64,000 nt of DNA, from NCBI GenBank assembly GCA_964006375.1, contig OZ023270.1:53651820-53715819 (forward strand), given 5' to 3'. Made by a program: the position numbers and the translations under genes. This document shows, in pieces, positions 38,151 through 49,769 of the stretch. Source of the stretch: Tillus elongatus (lineage: Eukaryota; Arthropoda; Insecta; Coleoptera; Cleridae). How positions within the stretch are numbered: position 1 is the stretch's first letter; every line of letters begins with the position of its first letter. The notes below the pieces were generated by a model, which saw only the letters and a program-made list of their open reading frames with translations, was not told the origin of the DNA and did no database searches.

Positions 38151-38933
38151 TTTTTTTGTCACAAATTCCACTGATGGTAAGAATATTGTTTTTCAGAGTA
38201 TTTGACACGAGCGCATTCATTTTTCAAACGATGACATATTTGGACACTAGACATAATTTTTGTAGTTACTTTTTAATTGAATTCTTATGAAAATTTACTA
38301 GCATAACGCACTTGTGGCATCAAACCTTATTAAATTTAAAGTGAAATGTCCAGGGGTAGAATGAAACTACAGAAGCTCCTTGAACATTATAAACAGTTTC
38401 ATATTTGTCCTAGCATAACATCTTGTAATGATAATAGTGTTTATTTTGTATTGACAAAATGGCCAGTGGACGTGACAATTAACACTCCCAATCATATTCC
38501 CATTTATATATGTATATTCATGAATTCTAATTTGTTCATATAGACGCTTTGTTATCAACAATGAGTGTATAAGGACCTTTAATATAGTTATAGATAAGAA
38601 CCTAACGATTAGTTCATAGAAAAAAAGTACAATAAGAGGGGGCACTGGTCACAAGAATCCAACATAAACAGTTTATCACTATACGCGGCCGATTCGTATT
38701 CACTTGTCTCACAGTTTCGCTGTCAAAAGTTGATAATTCAGGATATCAGTGATTCTCGTTAACATATTTACCGGTAACTGCTTCTGTTATTGTTGTGGTT
38801 TGGTCTCATATTTTTTATTTTTTATAATAAATGAGGCTTCCTGATGTTTTCTACAAGCCTTAATAATAACTTGATTAGTTTAGCCTACATCTGTGAGGAT
38901 CACCACCAGTGCAACTTAGAAAAATTAAAGGGA
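38151..38933. other. mostly unassigned; truncated left end near 38290-38325
   Basis: TTACTAGCATAACGCACTTG then TGGCATCAA at 38290-38325 is a second decayed inverted left end next to B4. The remainder shows no feature. Confidence 0.4.
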
Positions 38934-39030
38934 ATGAATGAAAAGACTGTTACTAAAGACATTGAAGTGAAAAAGGGATGGTTGGAAAATAACAACCAGC
39001 GAAATGGCGTGAGAAAGGTACATACAATCG
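38934..39030 (+). CDS. speculative first coding exon (possible LC3-like gene, N-terminal part)
   Basis: ATG at 38934 opens 32 codons plus one base (MNEKTVTKDIEVKKGWLENN... ending VRKVHTI) up to a good splice donor CG|GTGAGT at 39030/39031. The exon would end in phase 1, matching the phase-1 start required by the exon at 62747. The C-terminal VRKVHTI joined to D-V-K-K-E-E is loosely like the basic segment preceding the same site in LC3 proteins, but the similarity is weak. An earlier in-frame ATG exists at 38844. No promoter or transcript evidence. Could equally be chance. Confidence 0.2.
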
Positions 39031-39908
39031 GTGAGTAATTTTCTTTGGTTATTTATTGCGAAATCGTCCTTAAAAAATAAAACTTATTTTTAAAATGGGT
39101 TTTGTCTTCGTAATTTTTCTAATGGCAAAAAGTGGTAACAATAGTATCCTGCGTAACTATGTCACAGTTTGTTAAATGGATTAGGGGAAACTTGTTGAAT
39201 CCGACCTACATTAGTAACTTGTTTTAGTTTTAAAATTAGGCATACATTATTTATATAGTTTGGATACACCTCGTTAAATCAATTAAAAACTGTATAAGTA
39301 AAAAAAATCTAAAATGCATTGAAGCAACCGTAAATAAAATCAAAGGCGCTTCTTATGACAGCAGAGATGTCAAATTATGTATAATTTCACCCCACGAAAA
39401 TCTTTTACACATGGGCTGTACTTGTTTTTGCTAAGTTTTATAACTTTGCAAATTATTTGGTATGTGTTATAATCACTTCATACATGCTAAAACATTAGAT
39501 ATGAAACATATTAATAACCAGTCATACATAAATTTCTTAGCATAACGAAAACTTTCCGAAGTACCAATTTTACTGATCTCTAGAATAAAATAATTTTAAA
39601 TCATCCTTTCATACAACTATTAATTAGAAGTTTAATAAAAAAATTGTAAAACAGATGTTAAACCTACCTGACACAGAAAACACATGTACTAAATAGGCAT
39701 AATATGATACAGTTTTTGATTTTGATGAGGAAAATGATAAAATCGTGCAACACTTGTTTGTACTTTTCAAGTAGCCATTACATAAGAATAAGCACTTTAC
39801 TGATTGTAATGTAATAAATAACTTGCGCAAACCAACGCTATTAGCCTGTTATTTTTGAGATATTTTTTGCGGTTTCAACAAACGGTGGTACGGCAAATGT
39901 TAAAGACA

Positions 39909-39913
<5 letters not shown>
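39031..39913. other. unassigned AT-rich sequence (intron if the gene model holds)
   Basis: No coding family or repeat recognised. Confidence 0.35.

Positions 39914-40002
<89 letters not shown>
39914..40002. repeat. (TA)n array, left flank of M1b
   Basis: 89 bp of TA ending at the transposon terminus CAGGGTGGC. Confidence 0.95.
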
Positions 40003-40005
<3 letters not shown>

Positions 40006-41763
40006 GGTGGCACATTGAAAACGAAACAGGCCGATTTGCGTCCAGAGAAATATTTTTAAGAAACGCTGAAACACGTCAATTTTAATAATGAGGGGGACAT
40101 GTTTTGACATAAAACTCAACGTTGTCACATCAACCCCTTAAGGGTGGTGATAACAACCCTTATATTTTAAATAGGGAACATGGGTCGAGTGTTACATCAT
40201 TTGAAAGCACTTTCTTTTATGAATCCAGCACACTAATTTTTTTGGAATTTGTTGACCACCAGCTTCCATACAAAAGTACAAATTTTGTTCTAAACGGGCT
40301 CTCACATTCTGGAGCATTTGTGGAGTTATTAGACGGCATTCTTCAACAATGCGGCGTCGTAATTCTTCCAGAGACTCCGGTTCTGTTGCGTAAATGCTAC
40401 TCTTTAAATGGCTCCATAGAAAAAAGTCTAAAGGAGTTAAATCCGGTGATCTAGGGGGCCACTCAATAGCACCTCTACGCCCAATCCATTGCTCTAGAAA
40501 CTCTGTTCAAAAACTCCCTAACACGTTGTGAAAAATGCGGAGGAGCTCCATCTTGTTGAAACACTAATTGATTTTCTTGATAGCGATCATCATTGTCAAC
40601 AATGTCAATTAGTAGAGGCTAAACGATATCTTCTAGTAACTCCAAATACGTTTCGCCACTCAAATTACCATCAAGAAAAATTGGTCCGATTAAACGGTCT
40701 CCAAATATGCCCGTACAAACATTCAGTTTCTGTGGAGTTTGAGTGTGGACTTCGTGAAAATTTCTTGGATTATTATCTGCCCAATAACGACAATTATGAC
40801 GATTGACTGTAGAGTTTAATAAAAACGTACACTCGTCTGAAGAATAGATATTGAACAGAAAGTTCCCGTTATCAGCTATTCGTGCAGTCATAACTTCACA
40901 AAACTCCAGCCGCCGATCACAATCATCATCATGCAGTTATTGTACAAGATGAATTTTATACGGGTGAAATTTATGATGTTTCAATATTCGCTGAATAGTT
41001 CCTCTTTTGATGTTTGAAACAGTGGCCAATTTTCTTGTGCTCAAAGTTGGGTCTGCAGCAATTTGTCCCAAATTCAATCTCAGTAGTCTCATTTCTAACC
41101 GGAAATTCACGTCCAGGATCCCGTTTTTTGTTGGCTACTGAACCACTTTGTCGAAACTTTGCAACTAACTCCAAAATGTATTTTCTGTTAGCATGTTTGT
41201 TCGGATGTCGTTCATTGAACAAATTTGCCGTACGGTTGGCAGTCATCGTTTTTGAAAAAAATAGTAATTATTTCAACTCTTTCTTCTACAGAATAGACCA
41301 TTGTGAAATTAATTTTCGGTACTACTATCAAGTATCAAACCGACCGATAAACTAAAATAATAAACCGCATTTCTCTCATCTCGATAAGAAATGTTCTGAT
41401 AGTCAATTTTTTGTTTACAAACCAACAAAACATTGACTATCAGCACATTTCTTATTGGAATGAGTGAAATGCGTTTTTGCATCTTCAACTGTGAATAATT
41501 TTTAAAAGAGTTGATAAAACTTCCAAAAAGATTAGTGTGCTAGATTCAGAAAAGAAAGAGCTTTCAAATGATGTAACACTCGACCCATGTTCCCTATTTA
41601 AAATATAAGGGTTGTTATCACCACCCTTAAAGGGTTGATGTGACAAAGTTGAGTTTTATGTCAAAACATCTCCCCCTCAATATTAAAATTGACGTCTTTC
41701 AGGGTTTCTTAAAAACAAAATTTCTCTGGACGCAAATCGGTATGTTTCATTTTCAATGCGCCA

Positions 41764-41766
<3 letters not shown>
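40003..41766 (-). mobile_element. mariner-superfamily DNA transposon, copy M1b
   Basis: Same element as 31227-33145. Left terminus CAGGGTGGCACATTGAAAAC, right terminus TTTTCAATGCGCCACCT, each inside a TA array (39914-40002 and 41767-41857). Compared with M1a it lacks about 150 bp near 40240 but keeps the catalytic SPDLTPLD motif. Sequence identity to M1a is visibly high throughout. Confidence 0.9.
40255..41246 (-). pseudogene. transposase relic of M1b
   Basis: N-terminal segment (41246-40971): TANRTANLFNERHPNKHANR, a variant of the ANRxA..F...P insect transposase helix-turn-helix opening, then ELVAKFRQSGSVANKKRDPG. Middle segment (40891-40619): SSDECTFLLNS with the first catalytic Asp, RYWADNNPRNF, VCTGIFGDRLIGPIFLDGNL. 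C-terminal DNA keeps QQDGAPPHF and PPRSPDLTPLDFFLW. Counting with M1a as guide, 36 residues separate the second and third Asp (DD36D-like). Two-base deletion near 40502 and other indels break the frame. Confidence 0.8.

Positions 41767-41857
<91 letters not shown>
41767..41857. repeat. (TA)n array between M1b and a palindrome
   Basis: 91 bp of TA; right flank of M1b and left flank of the 41858-42007 palindrome. Confidence 0.95.
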
Positions 41858-41860
<3 letters not shown>

Positions 41861-42007
41861 TTTACCTTACTCGACTTCGTACTTATTGTAAAAATACCTC
41901 ACAACATTTACTATTAGTGAAAAAACTACAAAAATGTAGTTTTCTCACTAATAGTAAATGTTGTGAGGTATTTTTACAATAAGTACGAAGTCGAGTAAGG
42001 TAAAAAC
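41858..42007. repeat. 150-bp near-perfect palindrome
   Basis: Arms 41858-41930 and 41935-42007, starting GTTTTTACCTTACTCGACTT and ending AAGTCGAGTAAGGTAAAAAC, differ at one position by my reading; the centre is four A. Flanked by TA on the left and by TA-less TATTTAAGCC on the right (ACTATTT). No internal sequence beyond the arms, so a minimal hairpin element or an inverted duplication at the end of the TA array. Confidence 0.9.
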
Positions 42008-42480
42008 TATTTAAGCCGAAAAAATAAACTACTATACTTTATCCGCCTACCACACAATGGCAAGATACAACAGACAAAACAAATCAAAATAATGTTACTT
42101 TCTAAAGCGTTGCAAAAGTTGAACCGATTAGAGGGCCTCTTAATCCAATCCTCGTTACAAAATTATATTTTCTTTACTACATACGTATGATTTAGGAGGA
42201 AATGGAAATATTTCATGTGATAATATAAAGGGTCATTGCAAGTTAAAGAGATAATCTAAACATGTATCTAATTTTGCATAGTTGTGGATAATAGCCGTTT
42301 GAAATTTGCGACCGAAACTGCGAATTTTGGCACATTTTTTTACAAATTATTTTTAAAAACACCACCGTAGACTTCCAGGCACTTTGTCACTCAATTCCGG
42401 AGATTCTGCATCGCTTGTTTATGATTCTCTTCGCATTCCGTTATACGGGCGGCAGGTCAAAGATTCGCAGAATTAATGCT
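42008..42480. other. unassigned sequence
   Basis: No feature recognised. Confidence 0.35.
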
Positions 42481-42489
42481 TACCGTGTA

Positions 42490-43135
42490 TCCACTTTTAT
42501 CTTGTGCACCTCACCTTTCATCCATCCCAATGAACAATAATCCAGGGGATTCTAGTCTGTCTGGGGATATTACTGGCCAATAAATCATAATACCCCTGCC
42601 GATGGATCGATTTGGAAATTTTTGATGCAGTAATTCTGACACTGGACGGGCACAGTGAGGAGGAGCACCATCATGCGGGTAAAGCATAGCATACCTTATC
42701 TTTAATGGAGCATCTCCTAATAGTGTATGTAATTCATTTTGAAGGAATTGTAAATAAATTCTTTCGCTCAGACGAGGTACTGATATAAAAAGGCCAATTG
42801 AGTTCCGATCGATAAGTCCGCACCATAAATTCACAGAAAAACGTTAGACATTTGTTTCCACAGTTGCATGTATATTTTCGTCCGACCAACGATGGCAGTT
42901 AGAAGCGCTGTTGACGCCATCTCTTGTAAATCTAGCTTCGTCTCTAAACAGTATTTGATAAATTAATTGGCGATTAGCAATTATCCATTGGCAAAATATA
43001 TCTCCTATCTCGTCTCCGGGTTGTAGATGTTGAATTTTTTGGTGATCATATGGATGCAGATCTGTCAGACTCAAGAGTTCATCAATCCCGTGTTTGTGGA
43101 ACAAGGCGACGTGTCGCAATCCTCCTTGTGTTAGG
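42490..43135 (-). pseudogene. second mariner-superfamily transposase relic (M2)
   Basis: Minus strand: HVALFHKHGIDELLSLTDLH, QWIIANRQLIYQILFRDEAR (first catalytic Asp in RDEARFTRDGV), WSDENIHATVE; then after a break VNLWCGLIDRNSIGLF, PHDGAPPHCARPVSELLHQK (second Asp), IGRGIMIYWPVISPD (third Asp, 36 residues later by count). The open segments are 43119-42844 and 42834-42511. A distinct family from M1 but the same DD36D-like spacing. Terminal repeats not identified. Confidence 0.75.
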
Positions 43136-43553
43136 AGAGGGTACCGTTTGGAGAATGTGTCTTACTTTACATACATTATGACGTTATTCACGTTCAGAAA
43201 AATATTAGCACTATAGAGCTTTCCACTTTCATATACAGTGTTTAAAACTTTGCAAAATATTTTGCGGCATTAAATTATTTGATGGCGAAAGAGTATATGA
43301 TACTCTGCAACAGAATCGGTTGCATTTTCATCGCAGTATCCATACACAAACCATGTCGGCATACTCGTAAACAAGTATGGCATCTTGAAAGCCATTTAAA
43401 CCAATTATGTCAGTTATTTCTTCCACAACTTCCTTTTGCATGAGAACCTTAACATTTAGGCTTTAAAACACCAACTGACAAGCAACATATTATTCCTTGG
43501 ATATTATCACGTAAAACAAAAGCATTTATTAATATAGTTGACGAGAACTAAAG
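43136..43553. other. unassigned sequence
   Basis: Probably includes the outer part of the M2 transposon; a TIR could not be paired. Confidence 0.3.
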
Positions 43554-43658
43554 CATTTTAGCGAATTTTTATTAAAACAAATGATGACTTTTTTATATGA
43601 GCGCGAATTTGGGCCTTAGGCCTTGGGACCCTAGAACCGGCAGCCAAGGTCCATTTGA

Positions 43659-43747
<89 letters not shown>

Positions 43748-43966
43748 TGTGTATCTGAGCGATAACTCAAAAAATACCAAACCGGTTGGAACGAAACTTG
43801 ATACATATCTTCATTATAAGACCGTGGACAAGTTCGTTAGGCAGCCCGATCGGACCAGTTTTTCGAAAAAAAATGTGCATCTCAAAAAAGAACAAAGCTA
43901 CTTCGATGAAATTTGGTAGGTAAGTTGCTCCGGTAAAGACCTTACTACATACTAAAATTCAATGTG

Positions 43967-43968
<2 letters not shown>
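43554..43968 (-). mobile_element. family-B copy B5, truncated; TA core 43662-43744
   Basis: Right end TTTTAGCGAATTTTTATTAA, GAGCGCGAATTTGGGCC, CTAGAACCGGCAGCCAAGG, TA core, CGATAACTCAAAAAATACC, GACAAGTTCGTTAGGCAGCC, body to AAAATTCAATGTG, then cut by the next TA array. Confidence 0.7.

Positions 43969-44045
<77 letters not shown>
43969..44045. repeat. (TA)n array
   Basis: 77 bp; separates B5 from the Penelope relic P2. Confidence 0.95.
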
Positions 44046-44050
<5 letters not shown>

Positions 44051-44216
44051 AAGTAAAAGATCCATTGAAACTAGATTTAAAGACCATTTAGCGCAATTGA
44101 GATGTCACTATGAATAAGTCACGTGTTGCTTAACATACGTGGGATCATAATAACCACGTAGATTGGAAAAATATCAAGCTAATCAAAAGTCTCAGGCAAT
44201 CACGTCAATTAAACGC

Positions 44217-44218
<2 letters not shown>
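44046..44218 (+). pseudogene. Penelope-like GIY-YIG endonuclease relic P2
   Basis: Reads SKRSIETRFKDHLAQLR, then after one frame change HTWDHNNHVDWKNIKLIKSL and RQSRQL. This is the second half of the Penelope nuclease (TKRSIETRFKEH...EH...IKLIK...R-Q-L-D-x-x-E). Both ends are cut by TA arrays (43969-44045 and 44219-44312), so only 173 bp survive. Confidence 0.7.

Positions 44219-44312
<94 letters not shown>
44219..44312. repeat. (TA)n array
   Basis: 94 bp; right boundary of P2. Confidence 0.95.
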
Positions 44313-44315
<3 letters not shown>

Positions 44316-44464
44316 CCACCCTAAATAAAATAATAAATTTATGCATTACTCTTGGCAGATAAATGTAGAATGAAAAGCATAATTGAAAAGCCACTGTAAC
44401 ATGATGAATATTATTCAGTGGCTGTTAGCACTATTTGTAGTATATTTGCAACGTTTCACAATGT

Positions 44465-44665
44465 GAAATTGGTCACATACTGTGATGAACACTAATAAGT
44501 ACAGTTTGGTAAGACCCACTCCACCATAACTGTGTTTTTTTTTCTTTTGACAATCGTCTCGATAACAAATCTAACGAAATCAGAGGATGGAATTGACTAA
44601 TTTATCATCAGATGAACATAAATGTGTTAGCGAAACGACCATCACCTGTAGAGAGAACTACATAA
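44465..44665. ncRNA. two head-to-head hammerhead-like motifs (HHR-4)
   Basis: Plus strand: CAGATGA (44609-44615, one change from CUGANGA), a weak stem II, GAAAC (44632-44636), GACCATC. Minus strand at 44550-44590: CCTCTGAT...GTTATCGAGACGAT, a decayed core, followed by the shared right arm (complement of TGAACACTAATAAGTAC). It lies 250-450 bp downstream of P2, where a Penelope 3' end would be. Both cores are degenerate. Confidence 0.45.
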
Positions 44666-44696
44666 TGCTGCTACAATAGCAGTGAACTATATAAAG

Positions 44697-45683
44697 TGTT
44701 TCAAAAATGTCTGCCAAAATTTCTAGGATCTATAGTACACCAAAAAATAAGTGTAGTTTGTCATATAAAACTATTTCCTAAAATGCACCCCTAACGAGCT
44801 ACGGCCCCTAGAAGAAGACTGAAAAGTGTTTTGTTAGCATTTTCTTCAAAACGACAACAGGTAACTTGAAATTTCATCCAGAGGCCTAACTTACAAGGGG
44901 GCTGGAATGGGTCAATTTCCATATCTTGTTTGTGCGTTGTTTTATCTAATACATTTATCGAAAATCCCAAAGCTTAATTTATTTTACATAAAAATGGTGT
45001 TCTTGTTAAAATGGTTTAAAGTTGACCGTTTTCGAGTAATTTGCAGTTGAATGTTGACGTGTTTTTCAAGCTTTTGAAATAATTTGTTCAAAATGGCTTC
45101 GATTAAATAGGCCATGATATGAATGAAGCAAATGAGTAGGATGTCAGCTTGACATTGTAAACGGATTGTAAATGTCACGTTATTATTTCTGTTATGTTTT
45201 CTTCTTATGCAGTTTTATTTTTCAAAAAATAGTTCTTCGAAAAATACGTCAAACAATGCCAAGCTGACATCCTGCTCATTTGCTTAATTCATATAATGGC
45301 CTATTTAAAAGATTTTCGAATGCATTTTGGACAAGTAATTTTAAAAGCTTGAAAAACACGTCAACATTCAACTGCAAATTACTCGAAAACGGTTAACTTT
45401 AAGACATTTTAACAAGAATATACGCCTGTGAATAAAATATGAAGATAACGAATTAGTAATATTTCTCATAAAAAACTACGCGCCTGTGTAAAATTTCATT
45501 ACGTTACATGTAGTAGTTTTGAAGCTAATGCAAAAAAAAAACAATTTTTTTGGGTCTTTTTCAAGGGGCTGTAGCTCCTTAGCGGTGCATTTTCGGAAAT
45601 AGTTTTATAGAATAAACTACACTTATTTTCTGCTGCACTATACATCATATAAATTTTGGCAGAAATATTTGAAACACCTTGTA
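44697..45683. repeat. ~990-bp foldback with ~400-bp inverted arms
   Basis: Ends AAGTGTTTCAAAAATGTCTG (44697) and AGAAATATTTGAAACACCTT (45660), flanked by TA. Inverted blocks in order include CCAAAATTT, AAAACTATTTCC, GAGCTACGGCCCC, ACTCGAAAACGG/CCGTTTTCGAGT, CAACATTCAACTGCAAATTA, AGCTTGAAAAACACGTCAA, GGCCTATTTAA/TTAAATAGGCC and AGCTGACATCCT. The unpaired centre (about 45170-45240) is short. Non-coding; TA-flanked CA-less termini suggest a non-autonomous mariner-type element. Confidence 0.7.
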
Positions 45684-47340
45684 TAACTGAAAGGGGTGCA
45701 AGCGGTTCCCCCTATAGGTACAACCTAATGTCATAGCATAATAAACAATTGTCGTGCTGTGTCAGGGGCACCAGAACGGAATAGCGTCAATTATGATATA
45801 ACCATCCTTGTTTGTTACATGCGGGTAGACGGAGAATATTTGTATATTTCTCACCTTTCTACTTCTTGGTGTTCCACCTGTAGTTCTGCGTTCGCTAAGG
45901 GTTTATATTCGCATTAGTATGGTGCTGCTTATGGCAAGGATAGTATATGGTGAAATGGTATCAGTTAAGTGATAATTGCCAGCCGAGATCTGTTCCTACT
46001 GCTTTTAAAATCAAGATTTGCCGAGATTTGCCAATCTCAAAGCAAATAACTTGAGGGTGTCTTGGCTCTTTTGATACTTTTATGCAACAAAATCATGGCT
46101 ACTCGATAAACTTTGATGTTCTATCCAATCAGTAATTAAGAAGAAAATTTGAAATATCTAAAAGTATTGAGTTTAGGTATGGAAAACTACAGACTAAAAG
46201 TTTAGTGATTTGCACTGGGATATGTATTCTAGAGGTGATGGTGCGTACTCATTTAAAGAATTTTTTTAAGTCGTAACGTCGTAATTCGGCCATAAAAATG
46301 ACCAAACACAAAATACACCGATATGAATAAAAATAAAAGTAGAAGAAACATACTCACCGAAGCACATAACGGAAGAGAGCCAAATTTGTTGAATATGTGC
46401 TGAGACACAAAAACTTCCTCCTAACAATATTCTAAGGAAGCCTACTTGGGAGAAAAGAGAAGAGACAGGCCAAAAGAAAACAACTGTTTGGAACAGAGAG
46501 GCATGGTTGTAACAACAAAGCGACATTGCATTTATTATGTGACGATGATAATGATTAGGTTAATAAACTGGTTGGCTAAATTCTTGGTTGTTTTTATGAA
46601 TATTCACTTGCTGTGTCAGGGCTCTTTAACTTAAAATATTTGTTAGTATCCAACAAAGAAATTTTGTGTTCTTAGTTTCATCAAAAAGCATGTATTTATT
46701 GTATATATTTTATTTCTTCAACGTCAGCAAATTTCCTCGACAATGCTAATCACCGCTGCCAGTGAGCAATTTTACTGCACCCTACCTAGAAATTTTGTGA
46801 AACCTAAGGTAGGGATCTTTTACTTGCTCAATGTATCACGGCATACAACAGCGATGGCTTAACCCCCCCTCCAAAACGCGGAACGTGGAGGCATTCAGGC
46901 CCAGGCACAATTCCCCCGTCTCAATAGTTATTATTTTTCAGTATACGCCGAGTTATTTAATGTCTAACTCGCCGAGCTACCGACGCCGCACATCAAAAAG
47001 TGAATGTGATCAAATAGACTATAAAATATTAGACTTTTTTTTTTACTTTTCCTGCAAACTATATCTTCCGGTTCCTATTGTAGAGCAAAAAATATAAAAA
47101 TAAAAACAATTTTCCACCTATTTTCGGTCGAATAGCCTATCCAAGGCAAGCTTCGAAAATCATTTCTTTTCGAAGTATGTCCAATAAAACAACTCATCAT
47201 CACAGTTTAGGGGCGATGTCGGTATGTCGTCACAACGTCGTCACCATTTTCCACGCGGTCTACCTCTTACGCTTTTCTAAGTATGTGTCCTTAGAATAAT
47301 GTCAAAATAATGTTCGTAGAGATTGGAACTTGTCACAACA
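45684..47340. other. unassigned; small family-B right-end fragment near 46205-46280
   Basis: GATATGTATTCTAGAGGTGATGG and TACTCATTTAAAGAATTTTT at 46205-46265 recall the family-B right flank. The rest shows no recognisable coding or repeat feature. Frames at 46831-47097 have no motif. Confidence 0.35.
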
Positions 47341-47412
47341 GAACACATCTTTCAAAGACCTGACGATCGTTTTACTAGCAAAGTTAGCGTCTTCAGAGGA
47401 TGAAAAATTCTA
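47341..47412 (-). ncRNA. hammerhead-like motif HHR-5, at the 3' side of a Penelope relic
   Basis: Minus strand: CATCCTCTGAAGA (box CUGANGA intact, 47390-47396), stem II around GCTAACTTTGCTAGT, AAAAC (47369-47373) where GAAAC is canonical, then CGATCGTC and the 3' helix-I strand AGGTC. One core change only. It lies about 300 bp downstream of the GIY-YIG relic P3 on the same strand, the arrangement reported for Penelope-like elements with hammerheads. Confidence 0.65.
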
Positions 47413-47570
47413 AACTACTTAACCATCACATTTATACTGCGTCTTAGGTAAAGACCGATATAGAGAGAGACGAATTCCAGACAAATTTTATTTTATTTTA
47501 AATGCCGGGCGTCGTTTTTAAATTCCGGTTAGAACTTTACCTGTCGAGTTTTGGAATCTCCTCTATATCA

Positions 47571-47573
<3 letters not shown>

Positions 47574-47657
<84 letters not shown>

Positions 47658-47677
47658 TGAGAGAGAGAGAGAGAGAG
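47574..47677. repeat. (GT)n(GA)n compound microsatellite
   Basis: GT for about 60 bp followed by GA for about 40 bp, between HHR-5 and P3. Confidence 0.95.
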
Positions 47678-47699
47678 CAAACAACGGGCTATAAATCAA

Positions 47700-47990
47700 T
47701 GAAGGAGCTCGGTTTTAAGAATATTTGTTTTTTATTTCTTTAGATATATAAATACTTTCGTACGCATCTAACTTCGATGGTTGTTTAACATTGTTGATAA
47801 GTTTCAGATTTTCTTTACCTATGTGGTGATTATTATTCCGAATATGTTGTGCCACGCATGACTTGTCTACCCTACCCTATCGCAACTGTGCGAAAAGTTC
47901 ATTAAATCTGGTTTCAATGGTTCTTTTAGTATGTACAACATATTTAAGATAACACACAACTTATCTCATAGATACCCGACATGTCAATAG
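47700..47990 (-). pseudogene. Penelope-like GIY-YIG endonuclease relic P3
   Basis: Minus strand: MSGIYEISC (GIY), then after a one-base shift YVVHTKRTIETRFNELFAQL (position of YIG), a stop, DKSCVAQHIRNNNHHIGKEN, LKLINNVKQPSKLDAYESIY (conserved Glu) and ISKEIKNKYS-stop. This is the complete nuclease domain with one frameshift and one internal stop. The natural C-terminus is at about 47703. The reverse transcriptase upstream was not recognised. Confidence 0.8.
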
Positions 47991-48054
47991 CTTTATCCTT
48001 ATCTTTTGTATGGATTCATGATTTCTGTATAGATTCAGAATAATGCGCCCTCCC

Positions 48055-48270
48055 TCCGAACTAATCCAGCTCTCTTTATTATACGAAACAAAATTTTTCA
48101 ATTCACATTATCAAAGGCTATTTCCAGGTCTACAAAAGCAATAAACGTACCTCTATTTATCTTATAATACCTTTCTTCTTTTGGTACTAGTATTGTCCTA
48201 ATTTCTTGACTAGGTCTAAATGACCCAGTCCAATTGCATTATTGTCCAGTGCTTGTTGAATCTACGCGCG
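48055..48270 (-). pseudogene. reverse transcriptase fragment of a non-LTR element
   Basis: Minus strand reads TFIAFVDLEIAFDNVN, the catalytic-Asp block (F-I/V-D-x-E-K-A-F-D-x-V) of RTE/CR1-type reverse transcriptases, with a stop two codons later. Surrounding frames are broken. Immediately next to P3 but of a different RT type, so an independent relic. Confidence 0.5.
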
Positions 48271-48821
48271 TTCCTAGTTTATTAAATAATACTTTTTCTC
48301 TTCATAAATAAACAGCTCTACTTTAAAAATAACTCTCTGGGCACATAATTCTAGATATAGAGCTTTTAAATAAAGTAACATTTTTACCCTACATCTGAGC
48401 TTCAAAAATTAGTTTAATTTTTTATTGTTTGTCTTTAGCCCGCATAGTTCAAGTAGTTACTTATGTAAATTAAAATAACTAATACTCTTTTCTTCAAGAC
48501 TAACGTGTCGCTTTGCATAAGTATGAATAACACGTACCTTTCAAGAAAATTACTCAATTGTCTCATGGGTGTGAATAATTAATTCTTGGTTCGGGCAATC
48601 AAACGAATTGAGACTCGGGGACATACCATATTCGCACATTGGGTCGATGTGAATTTGAAATAGCACGCAAATAGACGCAGAATCATGGCAAGCATATTAC
48701 ATAGTCGTAAATAGAAATAATAAAATTATAAATGTCACACGTTACTAATATCAATAGGCTGAAGACGAAAAGGTAACAAGATGATGTAGTTATACACGGA
48801 AAGATACTAGTAATTAAAAAG
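48271..48821. other. unassigned sequence
   Basis: No feature recognised. Confidence 0.35.
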
Positions 48822-49737
<916 letters not shown>

Positions 49738-49769
49738 AATAGATTACTACCAAGGTAATGCAATGTAAA

